NCBI GenBank assembly: GCA_022567155.1
Contig: JADFHN010000009.1
Coordinates: 1-64,000, forward strand
Direction of reading: 5' to 3'
From: Bacteroidota bacterium
GTDB lineage: Bacteria > Bacteroidota > Bacteroidia > Cytophagales > Cyclobacteriaceae
DNA: 64,000 nucleotides
Shown here in pieces: positions 35,209-44,892 of the stretch (positions within the stretch are counted from its first letter, which is position 1; every line of letters begins with the position of its first letter). Made by a program: the position numbers and the translations under genes. The notes beneath the pieces were generated by a model, which saw nothing but the letters and a program-made list of their open reading frames with translations, made no database searches and had not been told where the DNA came from.

Positions 35209-35396
35209 TGGCGCTGCCTACATCATATATCAACTCACCCCTTATACCTATCTATGCTTGGAATTTAGTAATCAAAAGCGACAGGTTAATCCATACTTTC
35301 CATTTATTAAAGCACGCTGCAAAACTTTCTATGTTACCCATCTCTCATGTAAGAAAAAATATGTCTTTTGCACTGTCCTTCAGGGCAGATCTATTG

Positions 35397-35416
35397 CCCC
35401 GTCCTTCAGGACGGGG
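35397..35416. repeat. Perfect GC hairpin in convergent gap
   Basis: CCCCGTCC, TTCA, GGACGGGG form a perfect 8-bp stem with a four-base loop between two converging genes (gap 35209-35476). Half-copies of the same words occur at 35367-35385. No T tract follows on the plus strand, so it is more likely a repeat than an intrinsic terminator. Nearby TGGCTTTAGCCA is a second small palindrome. Confidence 0.5.
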
Positions 35417-35476
35417 ATAATAAAATCACAATACAAATTGGCTTTAGCCATTAAAATATGGGCAATGCCTGCTGCA

Positions 35477-37564
35477 TCAGTAGCTCAGAAGCTCCTCAAG
35501 CGCATGTAATGTTTTTTCTGCATTTGGAAGCATCTGCTTCTCGAGTTCAACATTTAAAGGTATGGCCGGTAAGCTTACAGCACCCAGTGTTTTAACCGGT
35601 GCGTCGAGGTACTCAAAAAGTTCACCGGCAATACGACCGGCAACAGACTCGGTGAACGAATTTAATAGCTGCTCTTCAGTAAGTAAAAGCGCACGGCTAT
35701 GTTTTTTGACGCTGTCAGCAATGGCTTGCCAGTCAATGGGATTAAGTGTGCGCAGATCAAGTATCTCAATCTTACCATCGAGTTTTTCAGAAGCAGCTTT
35801 AGCCCACCACACACCCATACCATAGGTGATCACAACGGCCGACTGCCCTTCTTCCACCCACTTTTGATCTGCATGCTGAATAATATTGGCTTTCCCCAGT
35901 GGGATAATGTAATCTTCATCCGGTTCGATGGTTTTGGCACCATCGGTACCGGGCATCTTCGACCAGTACAATCCTTTGTGTTCGAAACAAATCACAGGGT
36001 TCGGGTCAAGAAAGGCGGCTTTCATCAGTCCTTTTATATCAGCGGCATTCGAAGGATAAATCACTTTAATTCCGCGAATCGACAGCACCGCAGATTCGAT
36101 ACTTCCGCTGTGATAGGGGCCTCCGCCTCCATAAGCGCCAATAGGTATCCGTATTAAGGCCTGAACAGGAAATTTCCCTTTTGTAAGGTAGCAGCTTTTC
36201 GAAAGCTCTTCTACCAATTGGTTTATGCCCGGCCAGATGTAGTCTGCAAACTGGATTTCCACAATCGGCTTTGCTCCTACTGCCGACATCCCTGCTGTAG
36301 AACCTATTATGTAAGCCTCTTGAATCGGGGTGTTAAAAACCCTGTCTTCCCCATGTTTGGCCGCTAGTGTAGCAGCCTCGCGGAATACACCCCCGAGTCT
36401 TTTGCCCACATCCTGCCCATAAAACAGGCTTTCAGGGTTATTCTTCAATATGTCGTCCACAGCGCTCAGGGCTGCATCAACCATAACTACTTTTTCGCCT
36501 CCCACAGGCTTGCGGTTGCCTTTTTCTTCAGTTACCGGGGTGGGTGCAAATTCATGCGAATTAAAATCACTGATATCAGGATCCTCCGAATGAAGCGCTT
36601 TCTGGTATTCTTTCGCAACAAATGCTGAAACTTCATTCTGAATTATTGTGAAATCCTTTTTTGTAAATCCAACTTCTGAAAGCAGGTTTTTAAGTTTTAA
36701 AACCGGATCATCCTTTGCATGTTTTTTCAAGTCTTTTTCCCCTCTATACCATTCTTTACGAACTCCGGAAGTATGATGTCCCAGCAAAGGGCATTTGGCA
36801 TGAATAAGCACCGGAGCCCTTTCAGACCGTGCATATGCAATTGCTTTTTTAATACCCAGGTAGCTGTCTTCAAAATCCGATCCGTCAACCCGCATTCGTT
36901 TCAGTCCTTTAAAGCCTGCCGCATACTCATAAGCATCCATTGCACGCATTTCGCTTCTTGATACGGATATGCTCCAGTCGTTGTCCTGCACCATGTATAT
37001 GATCGGAAGCCTGTTCAGAATTGCCATCTGAAAGGCCTCCGCAACCTCTCCCTCAGTTATTGATCCGTCGCCCATCGAGCAAAGTACAATGGGTTTGTTT
37101 TTGTCGCCCAGCCCCTGACTTTCAAGGTAGTGGATAGCATGGGCCATGCCCGTGGCGGGTATCGCCTGCATACCGGTTGCGCTACTTTGATGCGGTATGG
37201 TCGGGAACTCTTTTTTCTTTAGTGCCGGGTGTCCGTAATAACTACGTCCTCCCGTAAACGGATCATTCTTTTTAGCCATGAGCTGCATCATCAGCTCATG
37301 AGGTTGCAAACCCAGACCAAGCAGAATTGAATCGTCGCGGTAATATAAAGACGCATAATCGAACGGCTTTAGCTGCAACCCTGCAGCCAACTGAATGGCT
37401 TCATGCCCTCTTGAAGTGCTGTGTACATATTTACTGCAAATATCTTTATGTTCATCATATGTCTCCGACATGCGCTTTGCCGTACACATAAGCCTGTAAG
37501 CCTTTAATAAAATATCTTTATCTATATTGCTTTTAATAACCTTGATATCTGCTTCCTGATTCAT
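35477..37564 (-). CDS. Fused E1 alpha/beta 2-oxoacid dehydrogenase
   Basis: This 695-residue protein joins both E1 subunits of a branched-chain 2-oxoacid/pyruvate-type dehydrogenase. The alpha part (about 1-340) contains the thiamine-diphosphate motif GDGSITEGE...QDNDWSIS; the beta part (about 365-695) carries the E1-beta fold (LFYGQDVGKRLGGVFREA, EIQFADYIWPGINQL). It decarboxylates a 2-oxoacid and passes the acyl group to an E2 lipoyl protein not in this window. The ATG at 37564 is chosen over a TTG three codons before. Fusion in one chain is common in Bacteroidota. The precise oxoacid is not resolved. Confidence 0.93.
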   Translation of the reverse strand: MNQEADIKVIKSNIDKDILLKAYRLMCTAKRMSETYDEHKDICSKYVHSTSRGHEAIQLAAGLQLKPFDYASLYYRDDSILLGLGLQPHELMMQLMAKKNDPFTGGRSYYGHPALKKKEFPTIPHQSSATGMQAIPATGMAHAIHYLESQGLGDKNKPIVLCSMGDGSITEGEVAEAFQMAILNRLPIIYMVQDNDWSISVSRSEMRAMDAYEYAAGFKGLKRMRVDGSDFEDSYLGIKKAIAYARSERAPVLIHAKCPLLGHHTSGVRKEWYRGEKDLKKHAKDDPVLKLKNLLSEVGFTKKDFTIIQNEVSAFVAKEYQKALHSEDPDISDFNSHEFAPTPVTEEKGNRKPVGGEKVVMVDAALSAVDDILKNNPESLFYGQDVGKRLGGVFREAATLAAKHGEDRVFNTPIQEAYIIGSTAGMSAVGAKPIVEIQFADYIWPGINQLVEELSKSCYLTKGKFPVQALIRIPIGAYGGGGPYHSGSIESAVLSIRGIKVIYPSNAADIKGLMKAAFLDPNPVICFEHKGLYWSKMPGTDGAKTIEPDEDYIIPLGKANIIQHADQKWVEEGQSAVVITYGMGVWWAKAASEKLDGKIEILDLRTLNPIDWQAIADSVKKHSRALLLTEEQLLNSFTESVAGRIAGELFEYLDAPVKTLGAVSLPAIPLNVELEKQMLPNAEKTLHALEELLSY

Positions 37565-37692
37565 ACTAAACAACGGTTTTTTATGTCTAAGTTATACAAT
37601 TACACCGATTTTAGGGATGCTTTGAATGTATTCTTTTTATAAATGCCACTAAAAAATTTTATAGTTTTACCCGAAATATCTGATACATTATC

Positions 37693-38274
37693 TTGATAGA
37701 GTTTCTCGATGCGCTGGACAAAGAACTGTTTCTGTTTTTAAACGGTTTTCACTCACCTTTCATGGACCAGGTTATGTTCAGGCTTACAAACCAGCTCACA
37801 TGGATACCGTTTTTCCTGTTCATTATTTATATACTTAGTAAAAACTATAAACGGCAAACACTGTGGATTCTTTTGGGCGTGGTCATTGCAATTACGTTAT
37901 CCGATCAGTTGGTTTCGGGAATCATGAAGCCCTTATTTGAACGGTTGCGCCCATCGCATTCACCAGACCTGGAAGTAATGGTGCACACCGTAAACGGGTA
38001 CAAAGGAGGATTGTATGGATTTGCATCTTCACATGCTGCAAATTCCTTCGGATTAGCAATGTTTTTATGGAGGGTATCCCGGGATAAAATAAAATGGATT
38101 TGGGTAATATTTGCCTGGGCCGTACTGTTTAGCTACACAAGAATATACCTGGGTGTACACTACCCGGGTGACATAATCACAGGAGGATTACTGGGAGCAG
38201 GCTTCGGTTATCTGACAGCACTTCTATATGCTGGTATTCCACACGGCAGGTTGTTTAAACACATCAGACGCTGA
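37693..38274 (+). CDS. PAP2-family membrane phosphatase
   Basis: This 193-residue integral-membrane phosphatase has the three PAP2 motifs: K-x6-R-P in KPLFERLRPSH, S-x-H in FASSHAANS, and S-R-x5-H-x3-D in YTRIYLGVHYPGD. Likely substrates are undecaprenyl pyrophosphate or phosphatidic acid-type lipids. The gene starts at TTG 37693, with an in-frame stop five codons upstream. Its last 11 bp overlap the convergent riboflavin synthase gene. All catalytic residues appear intact. Confidence 0.92.
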   Translation: MIEFLDALDKELFLFLNGFHSPFMDQVMFRLTNQLTWIPFFLFIIYILSKNYKRQTLWILLGVVIAITLSDQLVSGIMKPLFERLRPSHSPDLEVMVHTVNGYKGGLYGFASSHAANSFGLAMFLWRVSRDKIKWIWVIFAWAVLFSYTRIYLGVHYPGDIITGGLLGAGFGYLTALLYAGIPHGRLFKHIRR

Positions 38275-38848
38275 CAAGCTGTTTTACATACTTTCCGATT
38301 ATATCAAACTCAATATTTACCATGTCATTCTCTTTCAGTTTGCCGAAATTTGTGTTTTCAAATGTACTAGGGATTATTGCCACGGTAAATCCGGTTTTGG
38401 ACACATTGTAGCAAGTAAGACTTATCCCGTCCACGGTAATGCTTCCTTTTTCAACTACCAGGCTTTCTGACGTATCCTCATATTCAAAATCTATCACCCA
38501 ACTTCCGTCAGCTTCTGTAATATTGGTACAAATTGCGGTCTGATCCACATGTCCCTGCACTATATGGCCATCAAACCTTCCATTGCTGAGCAAAGCCTGC
38601 TCCAGATTTATAGGGTCACCGGGAGCCAGATTTCCCAGATTCGACTTTATCAACGTTTCGGCTACCGCCGTCACAAAATGACACCCGCCATCAACCTTTG
38701 TAACCGTCAGGCATATACCGTTATGGCTCAGGCTCTGATCTGTTTTCAATTCACCTGAAATACTACTTTTGATTTCAAAAATCCGGTTTGCACCACTGGA
38801 TGTAACCGAAACAACACGCCCGACACTTTCTATTATACCTGTAAACAT
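38264..38848 (-). CDS. ribE: Riboflavin synthase, alpha chain
   Basis: This 194-residue enzyme dismutates two lumazine molecules to riboflavin. It has the two tandem lumazine-binding domains: the first starts MFTGIIESVGRV, and the second (about 95-190) has GHIVQGHVDQTA. I chose the ATG at 38848 because MFTGIIE is the nearly invariant family start; a longer frame begins 15 bp upstream. It converges on PAP2 with an 11-bp overlap. No other rib gene is in the window. Confidence 0.95.
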   Translation of the reverse strand: MFTGIIESVGRVVSVTSSGANRIFEIKSSISGELKTDQSLSHNGICLTVTKVDGGCHFVTAVAETLIKSNLGNLAPGDPINLEQALLSNGRFDGHIVQGHVDQTAICTNITEADGSWVIDFEYEDTSESLVVEKGSITVDGISLTCYNVSKTGFTVAIIPSTFENTNFGKLKENDMVNIEFDIIGKYVKQLVSV

Positions 38849-38968
38849 AGAATTGAATATCAAAATTGTTAACTGAACGGAAAGTTAATCATTTCACTAA
38901 AATTCAGTCCGTAAAAGTTCATCTTTCCATCATATATCTCACTATTTTAGCTTAAAAATTAAAGTAGA

Positions 38969-39625
38969 TTGATACCTCAGGAAGACACATACAAACATAA
39001 AGGAAAACGGAATGCGCTTGTAAGAACCATAAAGGCAAAAGGTATCACGGGCGAAGGCGTGCTTCACGCTATTGGAACTGTGCCAAGGCATTATTTTTTT
39101 GACCCTGCATTTCTCGAACATGCGTATCAGGACAAGGCATTTCCCATTGGTCAGGGACAAACCATATCACAACCCTATACAGTAGCATTTCAAACAGAAC
39201 TGCTTAACATCAAACCGGGCAATAAGGTCTTGGAAATAGGCACGGGCTCGGGATACCAGGCGTGTATTTTGCTTAATATGGGTGCAAAAGTTTTTACCAT
39301 CGAACTTAACAAGGTGTTGTACAACAAGGCTCGTAAGTTTCTTCCTGCTATGGGCTACAAGCCTTTATTCTCGAATGGAGATGGGTCCAAAGGATGGCCC
39401 AGCCAGGCTCCTTTTGACAAAATTCTTGTAACAGCAGGCGCCCCGGAAATTCCTCAGAATCTCATTGACCAGCTAAAAATTGGTGGTATTCTTGTTATAC
39501 CTGTTGGAAACCGGCAAAGGCAGGTAATGATCAAACTCACCAAAGAAGGAGATCAAAAAGTTAAGAAGGAGGAATTTAATTATTTCGCTTTTGTACCTTT
39601 GCTTGGCGAAAAAGGCTGGAAGTAA
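38969..39625 (+). CDS. pcm: Protein-L-isoaspartate O-methyltransferase
   Basis: This 218-residue enzyme repairs isoaspartyl residues by SAM-dependent methylation. The motif I region is VLEIGTGSGYQACIL (about 88-102), with TVPRHYF upstream and DKILVTAGAPEIP downstream, as in the family. It starts at TTG 38969; an in-frame TAA lies three codons before, and no ATG precedes the conserved N-terminus. It heads a short same-strand group with a thioesterase (21-bp gap) and a hypothetical protein. Confidence 0.95.
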   Translation: MIPQEDTYKHKGKRNALVRTIKAKGITGEGVLHAIGTVPRHYFFDPAFLEHAYQDKAFPIGQGQTISQPYTVAFQTELLNIKPGNKVLEIGTGSGYQACILLNMGAKVFTIELNKVLYNKARKFLPAMGYKPLFSNGDGSKGWPSQAPFDKILVTAGAPEIPQNLIDQLKIGGILVIPVGNRQRQVMIKLTKEGDQKVKKEEFNYFAFVPLLGEKGWK

Positions 39626-39646
39626 ACATACACGATACACTCGAAT

Positions 39647-40171
39647 ATGGCCAGAAAGAAAAAATTTGTAAAAGAGTCGAAGGTAACTATGACAGAGTTG
39701 GTATTACCCAACGATACAAACACCCTTAATAACCTGAGGGGCGGGCGCCTGATGCACTGGATGGATATTGCGGCGGCAATCGCATCTCAAAAACATTCGA
39801 ACAGAATAGTTGTAACTGCCTCCGTAGATAACATCTCGTTTGACAAACCCTTATTCCTGGGTAACGTAGTTACGATTTGTGCGCAGGTAACCCGGGCATT
39901 TAACAGCTCCATGGAAGTTTTTATAAAGGTGTATGCAGAAGATATTCCTGCAAACACAAAGGAAACCACGCATTCTGCTTTTTTTACCTTTGTAGCTGTA
40001 GATCAGAGCGGAAGACCCATAGATGTACCTGAAGCCGTACCGGAAACCGACCTGGAGAAGGAATTGTACGCAGGGGCTCTCAGGCGGCGTCAGCTCAGGC
40101 TTGTGCTGGCCAAACGTATGAAACCCGATGACGCCACCGAACTGAAATCACTCTTTTTTATTGAAGACTAA
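39647..40171 (+). CDS. Acyl-CoA thioesterase (hot-dog fold)
   Basis: This 174-residue cytoplasmic protein belongs to the YciA/BACH-type acyl-CoA hydrolases. The N-terminal MTELVLPNDTNTLNNLRGG and RLMHWMDIAAAIASQKH are characteristic of the hot-dog helix and active site. It hydrolyses acyl-CoA to fatty acid and CoA; chain-length preference is unknown. It follows pcm closely and precedes a small conserved protein. Length is standard and the frame intact. Confidence 0.92.
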   Translation: MARKKKFVKESKVTMTELVLPNDTNTLNNLRGGRLMHWMDIAAAIASQKHSNRIVVTASVDNISFDKPLFLGNVVTICAQVTRAFNSSMEVFIKVYAEDIPANTKETTHSAFFTFVAVDQSGRPIDVPEAVPETDLEKELYAGALRRRQLRLVLAKRMKPDDATELKSLFFIED

Positions 40172-40183
40172 TAAAGCACCCCT

Positions 40184-40672
40184 ATGCAAATCGTAGATGA
40201 TCCGGAATTTCTCAGACGATTTATTGACCAGGAAATCTACGTTATCTCTGAAAATAAGGAGAACGTAATTGAAAGCAAGGCCACCCAAAATGCAATGTTA
40301 GAACCAGTACTTAATTATAAAGGAAATAATACAGCAGGCGTTGCAGTATGTATCGGTGAAAATATTGCACATGAGGAAAAAAAGCTGCTGACAGACATAC
40401 TGAAGGCTGTGAAACTAAGTGTTAATGAAATTGCGTTATTCGAAATAGGAGAAGAAATCAAATCAATTGAATTTCCTGACAATGCCGGTTTTAGAATCCT
40501 GATTTCTTTCGGAATCACTTCCGTTAATTCCAAATACCTGAATATCGAAACCAGGTATTCACCTACTACCATAGAAACCTGCACAGTACTAATTTCTGAT
40601 TCACTATCATCACTGGTAAGGGAAGCCGATCTTAAAAAGAAGCTCTGGACAGCCCTGAAAAGCATGTTTTGA
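40184..40672 (+). CDS. Conserved hypothetical protein, Bacteroidota-type
   Basis: This 162-residue soluble protein was not recognised with confidence. Features are an N-terminal MQIVDDPEFLRRFIDQEIYV, a central ILISFGITSV strand region, and a basic C-terminal helix ending DLKKKLWTALKSMF. The last pattern (K..LW..LK.MF) recalls a small family seen in many Bacteroidota that some annotate as psi-like clamp-loader subunits, but I cannot support that. It is 12 bp after the thioesterase and probably in the same transcript. Function unknown. Confidence 0.65.
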   Translation: MQIVDDPEFLRRFIDQEIYVISENKENVIESKATQNAMLEPVLNYKGNNTAGVAVCIGENIAHEEKKLLTDILKAVKLSVNEIALFEIGEEIKSIEFPDNAGFRILISFGITSVNSKYLNIETRYSPTTIETCTVLISDSLSSLVREADLKKKLWTALKSMF

Positions 40673-40848
40673 GCCGGTATATTCGTATCCTTAACGGGTT
40701 TAAATCCACACATCTTTTCTCAAAAAATCTGTTCGTCAATTTTATCAGCTTCCCTGAATTATATTTCTTGTTTACACATTAGCGCTATATCTGAAAAACC
40801 ACCTCACCATCAGATTGCTTCAGTCCGCTAACGCTAATTATTCAATAA

Positions 40849-41843
40849 ATAAATTTTGTACTATATGGCAATTTAGGGCCGCAGTCAGACTATAATTCCC
40901 TGAGTTATGCCGGAGGCGGATACACCTATTGGACAGACTTTTTATTCCAGGCGATGTTTGCTGCCACGGCAGCCACCATCGTATCAGGTGCAGTTGCTGA
41001 ACGTATCAGGATAAACGGGTATTTGATTTTTACCATCATTTTTGTAGCACTGATATATCCGGTGATCGGAAGCTGGAAATGGGGGGGGCTTGATGCCTAT
41101 GGATTTTATGACTTTGCCGGTTCTTCGCTGGTGCATTCCGTAGGTGGCTGGGGAGCGCTTGCAGGTATCATTGTGCTGGGCCCGCAAATAGGTAAGTATG
41201 TCAACGGTAAAACAAAAAATTTTTCCGGATCTTCAGTACCACTGGCAATCATGGGTGTTTTCATGATTTGGTTTGGGTGGTTCGGGTTCAACGGAGGCTC
41301 TGTGCTATCAGCTAACCCCTAAGCGGTGTCGCTTGTACTTGTAAATACCAGCCTGTCAGCCGCATCCGGAGCAGTGGGTGGATACATAATGGGAATTGTA
41401 CTGTTTAAACGCTTTGATCTGGGTATGGTTCTAAATGGCATTCTGGCCGGACTAGTCGGAATTATCACCGGCGCAGACCTAAGATGCACCCTTATGAATC
41501 CATACTCATCATATTGATCAGCGGAGGACTTGTAGTGGTATCTGTTGTGATGCTTGACAAAATGAAACTAGATGATTGTGTGGGTGCGGTATCCGTGCAC
41601 CTTACTTGTGGTATATTCGGAACGCTTGTGGTCGGTATATTCGGCACGGCCGCAGGTTTCGGCCAGCTTGTGAATCAATTAGTGGGAGTACTTGTTATCG
41701 GCGCAGCAGCATTCGGGGCTGCCCTGCTGATCTTTACTCTGATAAATAAAAGTATGGGCCTCCGGGTATCGCCCGAACAAGAACGGGAAGACCTCGACAG
41801 CCATGAACACGGCATCAGAGGCTATACCATTACCTATGCATGA
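40849..41843 (+). pseudogene. Ammonium transporter (Amt) pseudogene
   Basis: Translated pieces clearly derive from an Amt/Rh ammonium transporter: DFLFQAMFAATAATIVSGA, SLVHSVGGWGALAGIIVLGP, FGWFGFNGGSVLSAN, MVLNGILAGLVGI and CGIFGTLVVGIFG. Three lesions are visible. The 5' end (signal and first helices) is missing, with stops before 40849. An in-frame TAA occurs at 41321-41323, inside a conserved stretch. A frameshift lies at about 41474-41484. The coding sequence after each lesion is otherwise well conserved, so decay is recent. Sequencing or assembly error is possible, but the neighbouring porin shows similar damage. Confidence 0.85.
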
Positions 41844-41934
41844 ATCAAAAAAAACCAAGGCAAGCGGCAACCTGCCCTGGCAAACAGGTTTAAATTAAAA
41901 GTGAACTATTTATTAAAACCCAACCAAATTTAAC

Positions 41935-43019
41935 ATGAAAAAGTGGTCTTTACTATTCGTTTTATCAATTTTCAACATTGAAAATTACGTTTCAGGACAA
42001 GATGCAAACAGACAGGCAACTGATGATGAATTACTGATATCCGTTTATGCGGATTTTTATTACCAATATAATCTGAATAGAAATAATATTAGGCTTACCA
42101 GCTTTACCGAAAAACACAATTCGCTCGAATTAGGGATGGCAAATATTGTTTTATCCAAAAATTGGAATAAAACAGGATTTGTGGTTGATTTAGGATTCGG
42201 CCTCCGGGCTGATATAGCCAGCGGGTATTCAGGATCTACTCTTGCAGCAATCAAAAAATTGTACATCACCTATGCGTTTACTGACAAATTTGCATTAACT
42301 GCAGGAAATTTCAGTACGTTTATCGGGTATGAAGTGATTGACGCTCCGGCAACTTCAATTACAGCACATCCTATCTTTTTTCGTATGGTCCTTTCTATCA
42401 TACAGGATTAAAGCTTGACTATTCGTTAAATGAAACCTTCGGATTCATGATCGGCGTTTTTGATGATACGGATTCCAAAAGCGACCTGAATTTCAATAAA
42501 AACTACGGCGGTCAGATATCCATATCAGGGACAAATATGGATTTATTTCTGAGCTTTTTAGGTGGAAATCAGGGAGAAGACAGCCTTAATATCAAGGGAT
42601 ACCATTTTGACCTTACTGCAACCTATCAGTTAACGGAGAAATTTATGCCTGGCGCCAACACCTCGCACAAAATAACATCGTATGAAACTGACGAATAAAC
42701 CGGAAACAAGCAGGACAATAACATCATGTTCGGCACGGCCGTTTATGCCAACTATTGGTTAAATAGGAATGTGGGAATCGGATTACGAGGCCAATATTTC
42801 AGTGATCCGGAAGCCGTTTATATTTTCGACACCGATCAGTTTCCGGGTGGAGGCTCCGTGTTGGAATTTACGTTCTCCGCCAATCTTAAAAGCGGTCCGC
42901 TCACATTTATTCCGGAATTCAGAATAGACAAGGCTTCCGGTCAGATTTTTACTGATAAGGAAGGAAATCCTGACGATATGGCAGCCAGCCTGCTTGCTGC
43001 GGTGTACATAACCTTTTAG
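41935..43019 (+). pseudogene. Outer-membrane porin (BBP2-like) pseudogene
   Basis: The gene begins with a signal-like sequence (KKWSLLFVLSIFNIENYVSG) and barrel strands of the OmpL-like porin-2 type often found beside amt in Bacteroidota. It is broken by a frameshift near 42370: the first frame ends at 42411, while the downstream frame reads SYLFSYGPFYHTGLKLDYSL. It is also broken by an in-frame TAA at 42696-42698; translation would resume in the same frame at TGNKQDNN. The 3' end reaches a natural stop at 43019 with a strand-like terminus (AAVYITF). The start, both lesions and the end are directly visible. Function would have been outer-membrane passage of small solutes. Confidence 0.8.
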
Positions 43020-43722
43020 TGTAAAAAAGTCTGGCAGGTTTTAGTAAAAAGCCTGTCAGGTTCCATTCCTGTTTTCCGCACATTTTAAATAAATGCCAAA
43101 AAGCTAAAATTTGGACGATATTTTTCTAAAACAGGTATCCCAAAGACGAAAGCATGAGATATTTGTTAGAATGTATATGGCTGAAATGAGTTTTATATTA
43201 ATAAATTAGGTGCCATGTCAAATGCAGTGGAAATTATCTTTTCTACTAATCCATATAGAGACCGATAATTATTTTTCTTTTGTTCATTTTGTCTTCCTGC
43301 CCGCCCCGCAGATGGGCTTAGGATGGCAGGCGGGGACACAAAACCTGCCTTTGCCGAATCGGCTACGAGCAGGCAGGCGAACCAAAAAGTCAAGAACACC
43401 TCAAGGTTTTCCCTGCCTTTGCCGGACGAGCCAAGGCTTCGGCAGGCAGGCGAAAATCATCCGTAGTTCTGCGCCAATTGTTTGTGGCACTAAGGACTTG
43501 CGGGTAGGATTTACCTTCGAATTACTTCTGTGGCATATCTGCGGGGCGTTCAGCTACTGCCTGCGTCAGTATTGGGTTTTTCAGCCGGATAATAAGGTCA
43601 CTATAACTGGTCTGAGCGTCCGCTCAAACCCCTAAGGTTAATCCATGATTTATGTTATGGGCAGCAATAGTGCGAAAAACAGGAGTAATCCGGGAACTTT
43701 TTAATCACCTGTCCCCGAGCAT
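43020..43722. repeat. Repeat-rich 700-bp gap
   Basis: No gene is supported here. Two similar GC palindromic units lie at 43344-43380 and 43412-43453; each starts CCTGCCTTTGCCG and ends GCAGGCAGGCGA. The segment 43510-43600 is copy B of the repeat at the window start. It is followed by AACTGGTCTGAGCGTCCGC at 43605-43623, which recurs with one change at 55520-55538. The gap follows the decayed porin and may mark a rearrangement site. Confidence 0.6.
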
Positions 43723-44865
43723 TTATTCTCCGAAAATCTTGGCCAATTTCTGATACAATGCATCTCCCCGGAGGTTTTTTGCGATAATAACCCCTTTTTG
43801 ATCAAGTAGAAAAGAAGCCGGAATGGAAGATACGTTGTATATTCTTGCTCCTTCTGACTTCCACCCTTTCAGATCGGAAACATGTATCCAGATCAGGCCG
43901 TCATCGTTAATGGCCTTCAGCCATTTTTCCTTTGTTTTATCCAGTGAAACTCCAAAAATCTCAAATCCCTTGTCTCGATATTGGTTATAGGCCCTTACCA
44001 CATTTGGATTTTCAATGCGGCAGGGTTTACACCATTCTGCCCAGAATTCCACCATAACGTACTTGCCTTTTAATGAAGAGAGTTTCACGATTTCACCATC
44101 CGGACCCGGCAAAGCAATTTCCGGCGCAGGCTGACCAATGCTCATCTTCCGTAAAAGCTCCACTTCAGCAGCCAGGTTTATTATATTCGGCTCCATCGGA
44201 TAGACTGCAGTTAGTTTTTCTGAAATACGTGCTACAAATTCAAAGTTCTTGTCTTTATCGATATAGTTTATGGCCTGAAGAACCGCCAGCGAGGCGCCCA
44301 TTTTTTCAATTTGTTCTTTAACAGCTTTTTCCTTCTGTGCCTGCAAATCAAGATACGCTTCCTGTGCCTCTGATGCCAGCGATTCGTTTTTCGACTGCTT
44401 GGCTTTCACAAATTCCTGGTTGAGTTGGTTTTCTTTCGAAACGTAATTCACCTGAATAAACTGTTTCAGGTTGCGCAGTTGCTGGATCTCGGTGGAACCC
44501 TTTATATCTGCAAACCCGGAAGCATTGTTGCCATCCGCGATAATTTCCAGATCACTTTTATTTAAAATAATAGTCAGCACCTGTATTCCGTATATATTCA
44601 GGCGGAAGTATCCAGGTGATTCCAGCGCTACAAAATGACGAAACGTATTGTCCGGTTTTAACGTGATGGTGTCATACGGTTCAACTTCCCTCCCATTGAT
44701 CTTTTCAAGAATAATCAATCCATTCTGCGGATAGTTTATTTTCCCGCTTAAGGTAACACCTTCACCCTCTTCGATCTGCTTTGATTGCGAATCACAACCT
44801 TGAACAAAAACTGATATAACAAGCACCGTAGCTATACTTACATATACTTTTAATATTCTTTTCAT
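43723..44865 (-). CDS. TlpA-like thiol-disulfide oxidoreductase lipoprotein
   Basis: This 380-residue protein has a lipoprotein signal with lipobox VQGC (Cys24). A DUF4369-type N-terminal domain follows, then a helical linker (about 140-190, KAKQSKNESLASEAQEAYLD) and an AhpC/TSA-thioredoxin domain from about 245. The active site is CKPC in FWAEWCKPCRIEN, and the cis-Pro loop is VSSIPASFL. It should reduce or isomerise disulfides in the periplasm; in this family it often serves cytochrome or exported-enzyme maturation. It lies 27 bp after gatB on the same strand and could share its transcript. Confidence 0.92.
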   Translation of the reverse strand: MKRILKVYVSIATVLVISVFVQGCDSQSKQIEEGEGVTLSGKINYPQNGLIILEKINGREVEPYDTITLKPDNTFRHFVALESPGYFRLNIYGIQVLTIILNKSDLEIIADGNNASGFADIKGSTEIQQLRNLKQFIQVNYVSKENQLNQEFVKAKQSKNESLASEAQEAYLDLQAQKEKAVKEQIEKMGASLAVLQAINYIDKDKNFEFVARISEKLTAVYPMEPNIINLAAEVELLRKMSIGQPAPEIALPGPDGEIVKLSSLKGKYVMVEFWAEWCKPCRIENPNVVRAYNQYRDKGFEIFGVSLDKTKEKWLKAINDDGLIWIHVSDLKGWKSEGARIYNVSSIPASFLLDQKGVIIAKNLRGDALYQKLAKIFGE

Positions 44866-44892
44866 CCCTATATTAGATTACAAGCTCCAAAA

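Noticed and set aside
40984-41291. Leftward frames across the amt remnant
   Set aside because: The forward translation, though broken, gives unmistakable Amt motifs; the reverse frames are shadows.
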